64,000 bases of DNA from Paenibacillus sabuli. GTDB lineage: Bacteria > Bacillota > Bacilli > Paenibacillales > Paenibacillaceae. The DNA lies in assembly GCF_014705605.1 (NCBI RefSeq), contig NZ_JACXIZ010000006.1, positions 1-64,000 of the forward strand, written 5' to 3'. Of this stretch, positions 54,394 to 63,104 are shown one piece after another; the first letter of the stretch is position 1; the number at the start of each line of letters is the position of its first letter. A program made the translations under genes and the position numbers. The notes below the pieces were generated by a model. The model ran no database searches. It worked only from the letters and a program-made list of their open reading frames with translations, and was not told where the DNA came from.

Positions 54394-54449
54394 CAAGACA
54401 AAACGGCGAGGCTGTCTTTTACGGACGAATCCGCTGCGTTCCGAGAAAC
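54394..54449 (+). repeat. Dispersed repeat, family A, overlapping a gene end
   Basis: It carries CAAGACAAAACGG, GTCTTTTACGG and CGTTCCGAGAAA in the same order as family A. The minus-strand alpha/beta-hydrolase gene stops at 54419 inside it, so the repeat encodes the last ~10 residues of that protein. Confidence 0.65.
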
Positions 54450-55276
54450 GCCAGCGTCCGCTCCAGCGCCTCTTCGAGCGCAGCGGTCGTCCCCGCGAAC
54501 GGATGGACCGCGCCGAAGGTGTGGCCGGCCCCCTCAATGCCTGCATAGGTCTGAGCGGGCGCCGCCTCGCGCAAGCGCCGAAAACCGTCCAGCAGCCGCG
54601 CGCTGTCCGCATCGCCCTGCAGCAGCAGCACAGGCGTGCGCAGTCCGGCCAGCACGGTCGGCAGGTCATAGCGCTCCGCGTTGGCGTCCAAGTCCTCAAA
54701 AAAAGCTGCCGTGATCGGCATTTGCTGCTTCGTGCGCGCATTTTCCACATAGCCGATTCCATCCTGCAGCACCGTCTGCCGGAAGTCGCGACTGAACAAA
54801 TCGACATCGCCGATTCCATTCCAGGTAACGACCGCGCCGATCCCCGCGTCCTCCGCCGCCCGGATCAGGCTGTTGCCGCCGCCGCGGCTATGGCCGAGCA
54901 GGGCGAGGCGACGCGTATCGCACCGCGCCGCACCTGGCAGCTCCTCCGCACGCAGCGCCCCGAGCAGCGCAGCCAGATCGGCTTGCTCGCGCGCGTACGT
55001 ATTGGCGCCATACTTGTCCAGCTCGTCAAAATCCGTGCCCTCCCCAACGCCATTGCAGCTGAAATTGAAGGTCACCGTCATCATCCCGGCTCGGGCCAGC
55101 CGCTCGGCCGCGTACGGAAAGAAGCTCCAGTCCTTGAAGCCCTTGAAGCCGTGCACCAGGACAACCGTCGGCCAGGGGCCGCCGTCGCGGGGGGCCCGAA
55201 TGTCGCCGCGAAGCGTCAGCTCGGCTCCGTCATTCGTGAGCGGCAAGCGGAACGGGGTCGTGTCAACTTCGTGCAT
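54419..55276 (-). CDS. Alpha/beta-hydrolase
   Basis: A 285-residue serine hydrolase. Oxyanion strand VVLVHGFKGFKDWSF, nucleophile elbow LLGHSRGGGNSL (Ser), acid in LLLQGDADSA (Asp) and His in GAGHTFGAVHP. No signal peptide, so cytoplasmic. Esterase, peptidase or lipase specificity cannot be chosen. The last residues (GTQRIRP) are encoded by a dispersed repeat that overlaps the gene. ATG 55276 has an AGAGGAGCG site. Confidence 0.9.
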   Translation of the reverse strand: MHEVDTTPFRLPLTNDGAELTLRGDIRAPRDGGPWPTVVLVHGFKGFKDWSFFPYAAERLARAGMMTVTFNFSCNGVGEGTDFDELDKYGANTYAREQADLAALLGALRAEELPGAARCDTRRLALLGHSRGGGNSLIRAAEDAGIGAVVTWNGIGDVDLFSRDFRQTVLQDGIGYVENARTKQQMPITAAFFEDLDANAERYDLPTVLAGLRTPVLLLQGDADSARLLDGFRRLREAAPAQTYAGIEGAGHTFGAVHPFAGTTAALEEALERTLAFLGTQRIRP

Positions 55277-55310
55277 GCTCTCTCACGCTCCTCTTCGAGG
55301 TGTTGCTTCT

Positions 55311-55316
55311 ATTATA
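55311..55316 (-). promoter_or_regulatory. -10 box of the alpha/beta-hydrolase gene
   Basis: Perfect TATAAT on the minus strand 35 bases before the start codon. No good -35 is seen. Confidence 0.4.
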
Positions 55317-55452
55317 CACGATTTCTGTACACGTCTTCTCCTATACACCACTCCTGCACACCACTCTTCCGCTCCTCCACACTACTCCTGCACCCTTCTA
55401 CAAAGCAACATCCGCGCCTCCTGCCCCTTCGCCCCGTCACGCGGCGCCGCCG

Positions 55453-55767
55453 CTACCCGGTCAGCTTCAGTCCGATCGCCGCGCCGAGCACGACCGCCAG
55501 CAGACCGACGCGCTGCCAGCTCCGCGGCTCGCCGAACAGGAGCATGCCGAGCGTGACGCCGCCGGCTGCACCGATCCCGGTCCAGATCGCATACGCGGTC
55601 GCCATCGGGATCGTGCGCATCGCCAGCGACAGCAGCGTGAAGCTGCAGCCGAAGGCGAGCGCCAGCAGACCGACGTCCCGCCAGGTGCGCCGGCGGGCGA
55701 TGCGGCCCAGCAGCAGCACGCCGGCCATCTCGCACAGCCCCGCCAGCATCAGCCATAGCCAGCTCAT
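55453..55767 (-). CDS. Small multidrug resistance (SMR) protein, subunit 2
   Basis: A 104-residue protein with four predicted spans. The membrane-embedded Glu is in LAGLCEMAGVLLL, and the ending GVTLGMLLFGEPRSWQRVGL is SMR-typical. ATG 55767 overlaps the stop of subunit 1 (ATGA), as in the paired EbrAB/YkkCD-type exporters in which both products are needed. It would export cations, drugs or guanidinium-type compounds in exchange for protons. Confidence 0.9.
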   Translation of the reverse strand: MSWLWLMLAGLCEMAGVLLLGRIARRRTWRDVGLLALAFGCSFTLLSLAMRTIPMATAYAIWTGIGAAGGVTLGMLLFGEPRSWQRVGLLAVVLGAAIGLKLTG

Positions 55768-56105
55768 CGCGCCTCTCCCTCCTTCTGCGGCGAGCCGCTC
55801 AGCCACTTCAAGCCGACGACGCCGGCCGCCAGCAGCGCGATCAAGCCGAGCTTGACCGGATCGGCGTGCGCCCCCAGCCAGACGATCTCCGCGAGCGCCG
55901 TGCCGGCCGTGCCGCAGCCGGCAAACACTGCATATGCGGTCCCTGCCGGAATCGCCCGCACCGCCGCGATCATCAGACCAAAGCTCGCCGCAATCGCAGC
56001 CACCGTCGCCCCCCATGTCCACCAACTGTCCGCATGGCCGAGTCCGAGGACCCAGCCGACCTCGAATCCCGCCGCCAGCAGGACCGTTCCCCAAGCACGA
56101 TTCAT
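55764..56105 (-). CDS. Small multidrug resistance (SMR) protein, subunit 1
   Basis: A 113-residue four-span protein with the conserved Glu in LLAAGFEVGWVLGLGHA and IPAGTAYAVFAGCGTAG. The Trp-rich segment SWWTWG is reminiscent of SugE-type (Gdx) guanidinium exporters. The start ATG 56105 is nine bases after GGAGGAGG; an ATG at 56114 is too near the ribosome binding site. Heterodimer partner of the next gene. Confidence 0.9.
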   Translation of the reverse strand: MNRAWGTVLLAAGFEVGWVLGLGHADSWWTWGATVAAIAASFGLMIAAVRAIPAGTAYAVFAGCGTAGTALAEIVWLGAHADPVKLGLIALLAAGVVGLKWLSGSPQKEGEAR

Positions 56106-56166
56106 GATGTTCATCCTCCTCCGTGTTGCTCGTGCGCGCCGCGCGGATCCCTTTGTTTTCCATCCG

Positions 56167-56214
56167 AAAAAGCCCGGGAGCCACGCACCGCACGTGCGTA
56201 TCTCCCGGGCTTTT
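56167..56214. terminator. Strong bidirectional terminator before the SMR genes
   Basis: GCCCGGGAG/CTCCCGGGC stem, with a further inner dyad, flanked by T runs on both strands. It ends about 50 bases before the SMR ribosome binding site. It may end transcripts from either side or act as an attenuator. Confidence 0.75.
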
Positions 56215-56233
56215 GTCCCGCCGTGTCACAGCC

Positions 56234-56291
56234 AAGGCGAAACGGGCAAGCCGTCTTTTATGGAGCAGCAAGCTTCGTTCCGAGAATATAG
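56234..56291 (+). repeat. Dispersed repeat, family A
   Basis: AAGGCGAAACGGGCAAGCCG at the start and TTCGTTCCGAGAATATAG at the end, same order and spacing as other family-A copies. Intergenic. Confidence 0.75.
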
Positions 56292-56297
56292 AGACCG

Positions 56298-56320
56298 TTT
56301 ATTAGCGTGAAACTAATAAA
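56298..56320. repeat. AT-rich inverted repeat
   Basis: TTTATTAG-N7-CTAATAAA, a perfect eight-base dyad in a short AT-rich patch between the SMR leader and the S-layer gene end. Possible protein-binding site. Confidence 0.5.
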
Positions 56321-56469
56321 TTCTATATATTCGAGTATAGACGCGATCTATACGCGCGAATCGCGCGAGGGCTGCGCGTCCTCTCTCGGACCAGGCCGCC
56401 GACATGGCGCGGAACCCTAGAGGACGTAATAGTCGCTATTATATACGAGGAGCTCGCCTCTGGCAAGCG

Positions 56470-59400
56470 TCATCGCGCGTCATGCCGATCCGCTGCCGCA
56501 TGGGCCACCGACGCCTCAAGGATATCGCCCTGCGCCCAGTGGCCAGCCGGTACATCCGTGTACGGGTTGCCCGCTCCGGTCAGGGGCGCCCGCTCGAACA
56601 GACGATTCAGCACCGTGACCGCCTCGGCCCGCGTCAGGCCCTGATCGGGACGGAACTCCCCGCCGGCATAGCCCTGCATGAGGCCCGCTGCCACAATGCG
56701 GCCAATTGCCTCGTAGGCCCAGTGTCCCGTCGTATCTGGCACGGCCACCCCGGCCGCTGCATCGACCGGCAGCAGGCGGCTGGCGACGGTCGCCAGCTCC
56801 GCGCGGCTGATCGTCTGATCGGGACGGAAGCTGCCGTCCGGGTACCCTTGCATCAGACCGAGAGCCTGCATGTCGGCGATGTAGCCCGCCGCCCAATGCT
56901 CGCCGCTCAGGTCGCGGTAATCCACCTCCGGACGGAGCTCGACCTCGCCCAGCAGCCGCGAGAGCATCGCCGCCAGCTCGGCGCGGGTCACGATGCGCTC
57001 CGGACCGAAGCGGCCATCCGGATAGCCTGTGATATACGGCACGTGGCTCTCTTCCTCGCCAAGGCCGACGATGGTGAAGGTGCTGAATTTGCTTACTTCG
57101 ATTTCGATGCCTGCAGGCGCGCCGGCGTCGTCGTAGACGATAACGCCGCGCTGCAGTTTTTTCTCGCCGTCGCTATGCTCGATATATACCGCCAGCGAAT
57201 CGAGCAGACGCTGCAGCGCCACTGCCTGCGCAGGCAGCTCGATCTGTGGCAGCGGGAACACGAGCCGGGTGGCGAAGTCCGAATAGTTGGTCTCAATCGT
57301 CATCGGCGTGCCGAACACCTGCGCCATCCCGCCGCCGGCCGCGGCTTCCACCTGCTCCGAGGTGACCGTACGCTGCGCGATCGCTTGTCTGGCCTCCCCG
57401 CGAATCGGCACGAGCCGGAAGAACAGATCCGTCAAGCCCGCCTCCGCCATCGCCGCCAGGCTCTCCGCAGGCAGCTCGACTCGGGCCTCCTCGGAGCGAA
57501 TCTCCAGCGCTATCTTGTGCTCCGCCAGAATGCCTACGGAGGACTGCGGCAGCGTCACGTTCACCTCGTCGGCCGGGTCGTCCGGCAGATCGTCGATCAG
57601 AATGATCGCTTTGGGCTGGCCTTGCGACTGAGCCTTGCCCGCCACGCTGGCCGCCTTGGCCGCGTCGAACACGACGGTATCGAGCTTTTGCCCGCTCGCA
57701 TCAACCTTGCGCACGATCTCTACGCGCTCGACCGCACCGGACGCATCGCCAAGTGCGACATCCACGACCCGGACATTGCCGGTCGGCGGCGACGCGCCTC
57801 CGCCGGTAGCGGGCGCATCGTTCCGAGGTCGCGTGACCTGGACCGGGGCCGAAGCCGCACTCTCGACACCGTTCGCCGTCTGCGTCACGACGTAGCCGCG
57901 GCCTGCGGCAATTCGGTCAAAGGTATGCTTGCCTGCTGCATCGGCCTGCGCCGTCTCTCCGACAAGATCGCCGTCCGCGTCATACAGGGACAGGATCGCC
58001 CCAGGCAGCGCCTCCGCAACCCGCACGAGATTGTCGCCGCCTTCCGAAGTGACCGCGGGCGGGCGCACCTTCACGGTCCGCTGAAGAATCGGCGCGGCAT
58101 TGCCGGCCTCGTCCGATACGTCGTACGTGAGCGTATAAATGCCCGGTGTCGAGGTATCGACCTCTCCGCTGACTTGGATGGCGTTCGTGAGATCGCCGTC
58201 ACGCGCATCCTCTGCAGATGCGCCGGCATCGTCATAGGACGCGCCGAGCAACAGCTCGATCTCGGAGGCGCCCTTCAAGCTCAGCGTCGGCGGCAGCGTA
58301 TCCACCGTGAAGCTCGACGTCGCCGGCGGCGAACTCGCGTTGCCCGCTTCGTCCTCGGCGACGACGCTCACCGTGTGCGCCCCTTCGCTCAGCTCGGCGC
58401 TCGGCGTGTAGCTCCAACTGTCGCCGTTCACCGTCGCGGCCTGCGGCGTGCCGCCATCGAGCGTCACCGTGACTGTGGTGCCGCTCTCAGTCGTGCCCGT
58501 GATCGTCGGCTGCTTCGTCGTCACCGTCGCCCCATCGGCTGGGACGGTGATGGTCGACGCGTCTGGCGCTTCGGTGTCGACCATGAAGATCACCGTCGCG
58601 GATGCGTCGCTGACGTTGCCTGCCGCATCCGTCGCCGTGGCGCTCACCGTATGCGAGCCCTGGTTGAGCACAGTCGCCGGCGTGTGCGACCAGTTGCCGC
58701 TGTCATCGGCCGTTTCGTCAACTGCGGTCCCGCCGTCAATGACCACCGCCACCGTGCTGTCCGGCTCCGCCGTACCGGTGATCGTCGGTGTCCCCGTCGT
58801 GTAATCGCCCTCGGCCGGGTCCGTGATGATCGGCGCGTCGGGCTTCTCCGTATCCACAGTGAACGTCACCGGGGCCGAAGCTGCGCTCGTGTTGCCGTGT
58901 GCATCTGACGCATCAGCCGTCACGACGTAGGTGTCGTCCGGCAACACGGTCGCAGGTGTATACGTCCACGTCGTGCCGGCATCCAGCGTCGCCTGCCCTT
59001 GCTCGTCGCCGCCGAAGTACACCGTCACGCTGTCCGCGCCGTCGGCCTCAATCGTAATTATCGGCTGCGCGTTCGACATCGCCGTGCCGTCCGCAGGCGC
59101 GGTAATGCTCGGCACGTTCGGCGGCAACGTATCCACCGTGAAGCTGGACGTCGCAGGCGGCGTACTCGCGTTGTCCGCTTCGTCCTCGGCGACGACGCTC
59201 ACCGTGTGCGCCCCTTCGCTCAGCTCGGCGCTCGGCGTGTAGCTCCAGTCGCTGCCGTTCACCGTCGCGGCCTGCGGCGTGCCGCCGTCGAGCGCGACCG
59301 TGACCGTGGTGCCGTCCTCAGTCGTGCCCGTGATCGCGGGCTTCTTCGTCGTCACCGTCGCGCCGTCGGCCGGGGCGGTGATGGTCGGCTGTGCCGGAGA

Positions 59401-60594
59401 CACCGTGTCCACCATGAAGCTCACCGTCGCCGACGCGTCGCTGACGTTGCCCGCCGCATCCGTCGCCGTCGCGCTCACCGTATGCGCGCCCTGGCCGAGC
59501 GCGGCCGCCGGCGTGTGCGACCAGTTGCCGCTGCCGCCGGCGGTCTCGTTCGCCGGCGTCCCTTCGTCAATGGTGATCGCCACCGTGCTGTCCGGCTCCG
59601 CCGTGCCGGTGATCGTCGGCGTCGCCGTCGTATAATCGCCCTCGGCCGGGTCTGTGATGATCGGCGCGTCGGGCTTAATATCATCCTCGACAGTGATACT
59701 GAATGACTTTTCATAAGTCGCGTTCGCACTGTCTGTCGTACGGATGCGAACCGATTTTGCTCCGGCTGACAAAGTGGAAGCATTTGAGGCTACAAGCTGA
59801 TTGCCCGTAATGGAAAACGCACTGTTGTCCGTGTCCCCTGCTCCGGAGACCAGAGAATAGTCGTGCGTGTCACTGCCATCGAGGTCCGTCGTGGACAAAC
59901 TGCCAACCAGGGCATTCTCCCCCGCACTCTGATTCACACTCGCATTGTCAAGACTAATGTCGGTAGGGGAGTGGTTGGTTGGTACAGATGCACCATACTC
60001 AACGATCAGCTTGGGAGAATTACTTGAAATACATGCGGAATCGCCCTCACAGGCCCCTTGAACATTGGGACTAGAAATAAAAAGGGTAGAGGCTTCATCT
60101 CTGCTTAATACAAACGTCAAAAAGTTAGGGTCGTCGTGGCTTCCGGTCAAAAGATCAGATACATCCCATAAATATTGAGGCATGCCAAAAGCAAGACTCG
60201 CCCCAATATTGGATAGCGTGTATTGTTGGGATGCACCTATTAGATCGCTTGTAAAAACATTGTTTGGATTTGACGCTGTCCAATTATCTCCCGATAGTTG
60301 AATGGAAAGCGCACCGGAATAGTCTACTTCTTCCTGACTCGTTAACATGATCGAAGCAGAAAGAATTTCACGAGAGCTGTCTACAGCAAACTTAAGCGCT
60401 GTTCCTATATCCGCAGCATCGACTTTCCCTACCGTTATTGCAAGCTCTGGACTGCTCACACTTAAATTGAACGATAGTTCCTCAGTTGTAAAAATCTCGG
60501 TCTCGCTCGCTGCCATGACGCGGGAATTAGGAAACGGCGCACAAACTGCGCCAAAAATTAAAAGCAATGCAATAAATAGCGACATCTTTTTCAT
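56470..60594 (-). CDS. Large S-layer-homology surface protein with Ig-like repeats
   Basis: A 1374-residue exported protein. A signal peptide ends after SRVMAASE (~residue 29). Residues ~30-205 form a beta-sandwich domain, then a cadherin-like domain (SPTDISLDNASVNQSAGENA...). Five Ig-like modules of about 95 residues (~308-790) have alternating PDAPIITDPAEGDYTT and ITAPADGATVTT starts. After these come a DUF5011-like domain, a carboxypeptidase-regulatory-like segment, a region of unknown fold and three SLH motifs (~1190-1370; GYPDGRFGPERIVTRAELAAML, YPDGSFRPDQTISRAELATV, YAGGEFRPDQGLTRAEAV). The SLH motifs bind pyruvylated cell-wall polymer, so it is displayed on the surface. The first ~300 codons are visibly AT-richer than the rest, suggesting a mosaic origin. 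Confidence 0.88.
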   Translation of the reverse strand: MKKMSLFIALLLIFGAVCAPFPNSRVMAASETEIFTTEELSFNLSVSSPELAITVGKVDAADIGTALKFAVDSSREILSASIMLTSQEEVDYSGALSIQLSGDNWTASNPNNVFTSDLIGASQQYTLSNIGASLAFGMPQYLWDVSDLLTGSHDDPNFLTFVLSRDEASTLFISSPNVQGACEGDSACISSNSPKLIVEYGASVPTNHSPTDISLDNASVNQSAGENALVGSLSTTDLDGSDTHDYSLVSGAGDTDNSAFSITGNQLVASNASTLSAGAKSVRIRTTDSANATYEKSFSITVEDDIKPDAPIITDPAEGDYTTATPTITGTAEPDSTVAITIDEGTPANETAGGSGNWSHTPAAALGQGAHTVSATATDAAGNVSDASATVSFMVDTVSPAQPTITAPADGATVTTKKPAITGTTEDGTTVTVALDGGTPQAATVNGSDWSYTPSAELSEGAHTVSVVAEDEADNASTPPATSSFTVDTLPPNVPSITAPADGTAMSNAQPIITIEADGADSVTVYFGGDEQGQATLDAGTTWTYTPATVLPDDTYVVTADASDAHGNTSAASAPVTFTVDTEKPDAPIITDPAEGDYTTGTPTITGTAEPDSTVAVVIDGGTAVDETADDSGNWSHTPATVLNQGSHTVSATATDAAGNVSDASATVIFMVDTEAPDASTITVPADGATVTTKQPTITGTTESGTTVTVTLDGGTPQAATVNGDSWSYTPSAELSEGAHTVSVVAEDEAGNASSPPATSSFTVDTLPPTLSLKGASEIELLLGASYDDAGASAEDARDGDLTNAIQVSGEVDTSTPGIYTLTYDVSDEAGNAAPILQRTVKVRPPAVTSEGGDNLVRVAEALPGAILSLYDADGDLVGETAQADAAGKHTFDRIAAGRGYVVTQTANGVESAASAPVQVTRPRNDAPATGGGASPPTGNVRVVDVALGDASGAVERVEIVRKVDASGQKLDTVVFDAAKAASVAGKAQSQGQPKAIILIDDLPDDPADEVNVTLPQSSVGILAEHKIALEIRSEEARVELPAESLAAMAEAGLTDLFFRLVPIRGEARQAIAQRTVTSEQVEAAAGGGMAQVFGTPMTIETNYSDFATRLVFPLPQIELPAQAVALQRLLDSLAVYIEHSDGEKKLQRGVIVYDDAGAPAGIEIEVSKFSTFTIVGLGEEESHVPYITGYPDGRFGPERIVTRAELAAMLSRLLGEVELRPEVDYRDLSGEHWAAGYIADMQALGLMQGYPDGSFRPDQTISRAELATVASRLLPVDAAAGVAVPDTTGHWAYEAIGRIVAAGLMQGYAGGEFRPDQGLTRAEAVTVLNRLFERAPLTGAGNPYTDVPAGHWAQGDILEASVAHAAADRHDAR

Positions 60595-60636
60595 TATGGT
60601 CCCTCACATTTCGAATTTGATAGCAAACGAAATAGA

Positions 60637-60661
60637 CTACCCGCAAATCCATTGCGGGTAG
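60637..60661 (-). terminator. Hairpin between the collar operon and the S-layer gene
   Basis: A ten-base-pair stem CTACCCGCAA/TTGCGGGTAG with a five-base loop, 20 bases after the end of the collar operon. T-rich on the plus side; probably the operon terminator. Confidence 0.6.
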
Positions 60662-60682
60662 CGACCTTTTTTAAATACGTTG

Positions 60683-61210
60683 TTAATAAGATTTCTGAGG
60701 ATAAACACCTTCCAACGCAATGATGAACGAAAGTGCTACGAATGGCTGCATATTATTGTGCGGCTGAGATCCTCCTGCAACATTTAGTGCCAATGGGTTC
60801 ATTGACGTGTTCGGCGTAGGAGCATAGGGTTTGACCTGGGAAAAATTCGTTTCGCTCCCCCAGATTGCATTCGTCGGATCGTCTACGCCGCCCGCCGTGG
60901 TCGTCGTCCCCTGCGGGGGATGCGTATGCGCCGGCATCTGCGATTCGATCAAGGTCACGGTCGATTCGCCCACCGGCTGCGCAATCGGTCTTGGCGTCAA
61001 GCCCGGCCCGTTGCCGGTCCCGATCGGCACACTGCCCGTCAGATTCGGCAGCTTGAACTTCGTTACGCCATCGCCCCCGTATTGATTGCCGATGACACTG
61101 TACAGCACCTGGTTCTCTTGAACGGACAGCTCCGAGCCGTTGCAGAAGGCCCAGCCACTGGGCGCATAAATGCCGGCAAACAAACGAATTTCGCCTACAT
61201 ATGGATCCAT
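60683..61210 (-). CDS. Phage-tail-collar domain protein (MdpB type) 1
   Basis: A 175-residue protein of the microcystin-dependent-protein type: an N-terminal GEIRLFAGIYAPSGWAFCNG, then YGGDGVTKFKLPNLTGSVPIG (tail-collar domain) and a His-rich QMPAHTHPPQG loop, ending in MQPFVALSFIIALEG. ATG 61210 has AGGAGGTG. Third collar gene of a four-gene operon. Role unknown; no tail, sheath or capsid genes accompany it. Confidence 0.85.
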   Translation of the reverse strand: MDPYVGEIRLFAGIYAPSGWAFCNGSELSVQENQVLYSVIGNQYGGDGVTKFKLPNLTGSVPIGTGNGPGLTPRPIAQPVGESTVTLIESQMPAHTHPPQGTTTTAGGVDDPTNAIWGSETNFSQVKPYAPTPNTSMNPLALNVAGGSQPHNNMQPFVALSFIIALEGVYPQKSY

Positions 61211-61221
61211 GATTACACCTC

Positions 61222-61725
61222 CTAAGGTTTCGGCGGGAAAATCCCAACGAGTGCAATACAAAAAGACAGGACGCTATACGGCTGCATATTATTATGCGGT
61301 TGACTGCCCCCAGCCGGTGCGAAGGCTCCGGCGGACATCGTCGTATTCGCATTCGCCTCGTAAATCGGGCGCGTCGCCGGTGTCGTCCCCCACGTATTAC
61401 CGGTCGGGACGGGCAGCGTCGCGTTGTCGGTGCTGGCACTCACCTGATGGGTGTGCTGCGGCATTTCATGAACCGTCAGCGTATGGCTCGCCTCCCCCGC
61501 CGATGTCGCCACCGGTATGGAGCCGGAAAAATGCAATGGCGCCTTGCCCTGCAAGTTCGGGAGCGCAAAGGTCGTTTTGCCATCCCCGCCGTATCGATTG
61601 CTCAGCAGCACGAACAATGCCTGGTTTTGTGCAATTTGCAGAATCTGGCCGTTGCACGGCGCCCACCCTTTCGGAATCACGCCGAATGCAAAAGTTCGAA
61701 TTTCGCCTACAAACGGTTCAGCCAT
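61222..61725 (-). CDS. Phage-tail-collar domain protein (MdpB type) 2
   Basis: A 167-residue paralogue of its neighbours: GEIRTFAFGVIPKGWAPCNG, YGGDGKTTFALPNLQGKAPLH, EMPQHTHQVSA, MQPYSVLSFCIAL. ATG 61725 follows AAAGGAGG. The 11-base gap to the next collar gene points to co-transcription. Confidence 0.85.
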   Translation of the reverse strand: MAEPFVGEIRTFAFGVIPKGWAPCNGQILQIAQNQALFVLLSNRYGGDGKTTFALPNLQGKAPLHFSGSIPVATSAGEASHTLTVHEMPQHTHQVSASTDNATLPVPTGNTWGTTPATRPIYEANANTTMSAGAFAPAGGSQPHNNMQPYSVLSFCIALVGIFPPKP

Positions 61726-61765
61726 CGAAAATCCTCCTTTGGTTATTATACTCGTAGTGCTTGAA

Positions 61766-62272
61766 CTACCCTTGCGACGGGAACACGCCCTGCTTGGCAA
61801 TGATGAAGCTGACCGCAAGCGAGGGCATCATATTATCATGCGCCTGATTCGCGCCCACCGTTGACACGGCGGCGGTGTTCATTTGTACGTTCGGCTCAGC
61901 CGCCTCCTGGTAATTCGTAACGTTTGTCGATTGGCCCCAGAAGGCATTTTCTGGCGAATTGGTCGTCTTCGCGGATTGGTTGGCATTGGCAGTATGGGTG
62001 TGCTTCGGCAGCTGCGTGGAGAGCAGCGTCACGGTTTCGCTGCCGGCTTTTTGCCCCATCGCATAGTCTTCTCCAATATGAATCGGCACCCGGCCGCGCA
62101 GATCCGGCAGCGCAAAGTTCGTCCGGCCGTCTCCTCCATACACCGTACCCAGCAAGGCATACAACACTTCATTCTCGTTGATGGACAGCAGGCTGCCATC
62201 GCAAAAAGCCCATCCCTGCGGCGCATAATTGCCGCTGAACATCCGAATTTCGCCTACGTATTGATCGCTCAT
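61766..62272 (-). CDS. Phage-tail-collar domain protein (MdpB type) 3
   Basis: A 168-residue paralogue: GEIRMFSGNYAPQGWAFCDG, YGGDGRTNFALPDLRGRVPIH, QLPKHTHTAN, MMPSLAVSFIIAKQ. ATG 62272 overlaps the stop of the GNAT gene (ATGA), so these are translated together. Confidence 0.85.
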   Translation of the reverse strand: MSDQYVGEIRMFSGNYAPQGWAFCDGSLLSINENEVLYALLGTVYGGDGRTNFALPDLRGRVPIHIGEDYAMGQKAGSETVTLLSTQLPKHTHTANANQSAKTTNSPENAFWGQSTNVTNYQEAAEPNVQMNTAAVSTVGANQAHDNMMPSLAVSFIIAKQGVFPSQG

Positions 62273-62775
62273 CTCAATTCCCCTTTCATGTGGTCAATGT
62301 CTTGGCCGGGCAGCCACTGCATGAACAAATGCATCTCCGTGCCGCCCTTATGGGCAAACCCCATCCGCTCGTAAAGGCGAAGGGCGGGATTGTCCGGGCT
62401 GACACTCAGGCGCAAAGCCATGCCGCAAATCGCCGCGCGTTGTTGCAAAATTCGTAAGACCGAAGTGCCGATCCCTTGACCCCGACTTGTTTCCTGCAAC
62501 GCCAGATCGACAAGGCGCCAATAAGTTGGCCTCGCAGCGAGGAGACAGCGGCCGACCGCTTTTCCGTCCTTGACGATAATCTGGTCCCGCGCATTCGGAA
62601 ATTCCGCCGCATAAGAACGTTTGCGCGCGTGCCACTGCATGCGCAGAAACGGCTCTGCCTGCTTGGGCGTCCAGCCCCACATGTGCATTTCCGCTTGTCG
62701 GGAGGACGCATAAAGTTCGTAGAGCATCGGCTCGTCCGCCGCAGTCGCGGCCCGCAGACCAATTTGTTCGGACAT
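62269..62775 (-). CDS. GNAT-family N-acetyltransferase
   Basis: A 168-residue GNAT protein from ATG 62775 (AGGGAG upstream). The acetyl-CoA-binding motif is QETSRGQGIGTSVLRIL, followed by LSVSPDNPALRLYERMGF. First gene of the operon with the three collar-domain genes. It may modify the collar proteins or a partner; this rests on position only. Confidence 0.88.
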   Translation of the reverse strand: MSEQIGLRAATAADEPMLYELYASSRQAEMHMWGWTPKQAEPFLRMQWHARKRSYAAEFPNARDQIIVKDGKAVGRCLLAARPTYWRLVDLALQETSRGQGIGTSVLRILQQRAAICGMALRLSVSPDNPALRLYERMGFAHKGGTEMHLFMQWLPGQDIDHMKGELR

Positions 62776-63104
62776 GGCTTTCTCCCTTGTTCCCGGCTTG
62801 TTCCTCGTGTCAGCTGCTTCACTTCTTTGTTCAAGCACTCGCATTTCAGTCTGCTTAATGCCCAGATCTTCTACTGCTATGTATTGCTTCCTTCATTTCT
62901 CAGTTACATTTTACCAATTCATTCTGTGCAGTTTCTGAACAACAAGGCGAAACGACGAGAACTGCACCTATAGCTGCACCTGCAGCGGGACGTTCACCAG
63001 CTTGACGATGCGTGCTTCGCAAGCACCTAGAATCAAGCATAGGATGCTTCACGAAATAACCAAAGACAGCTAATCCGTCACGCAAGCAGACGGACGCTCC
63101 TAAG

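Noticed and set aside
56115-56300. Guanidine riboswitch upstream of the SMR genes
   Set aside because: The conserved sequence blocks of the ykkC classes could not be found; only a terminator-like hairpin is certain.
60683-62775. Prophage
   Set aside because: Three tail-collar domain genes alone, with no capsid, terminase, tail tube, lysis or integrase genes around them, do not support a prophage.
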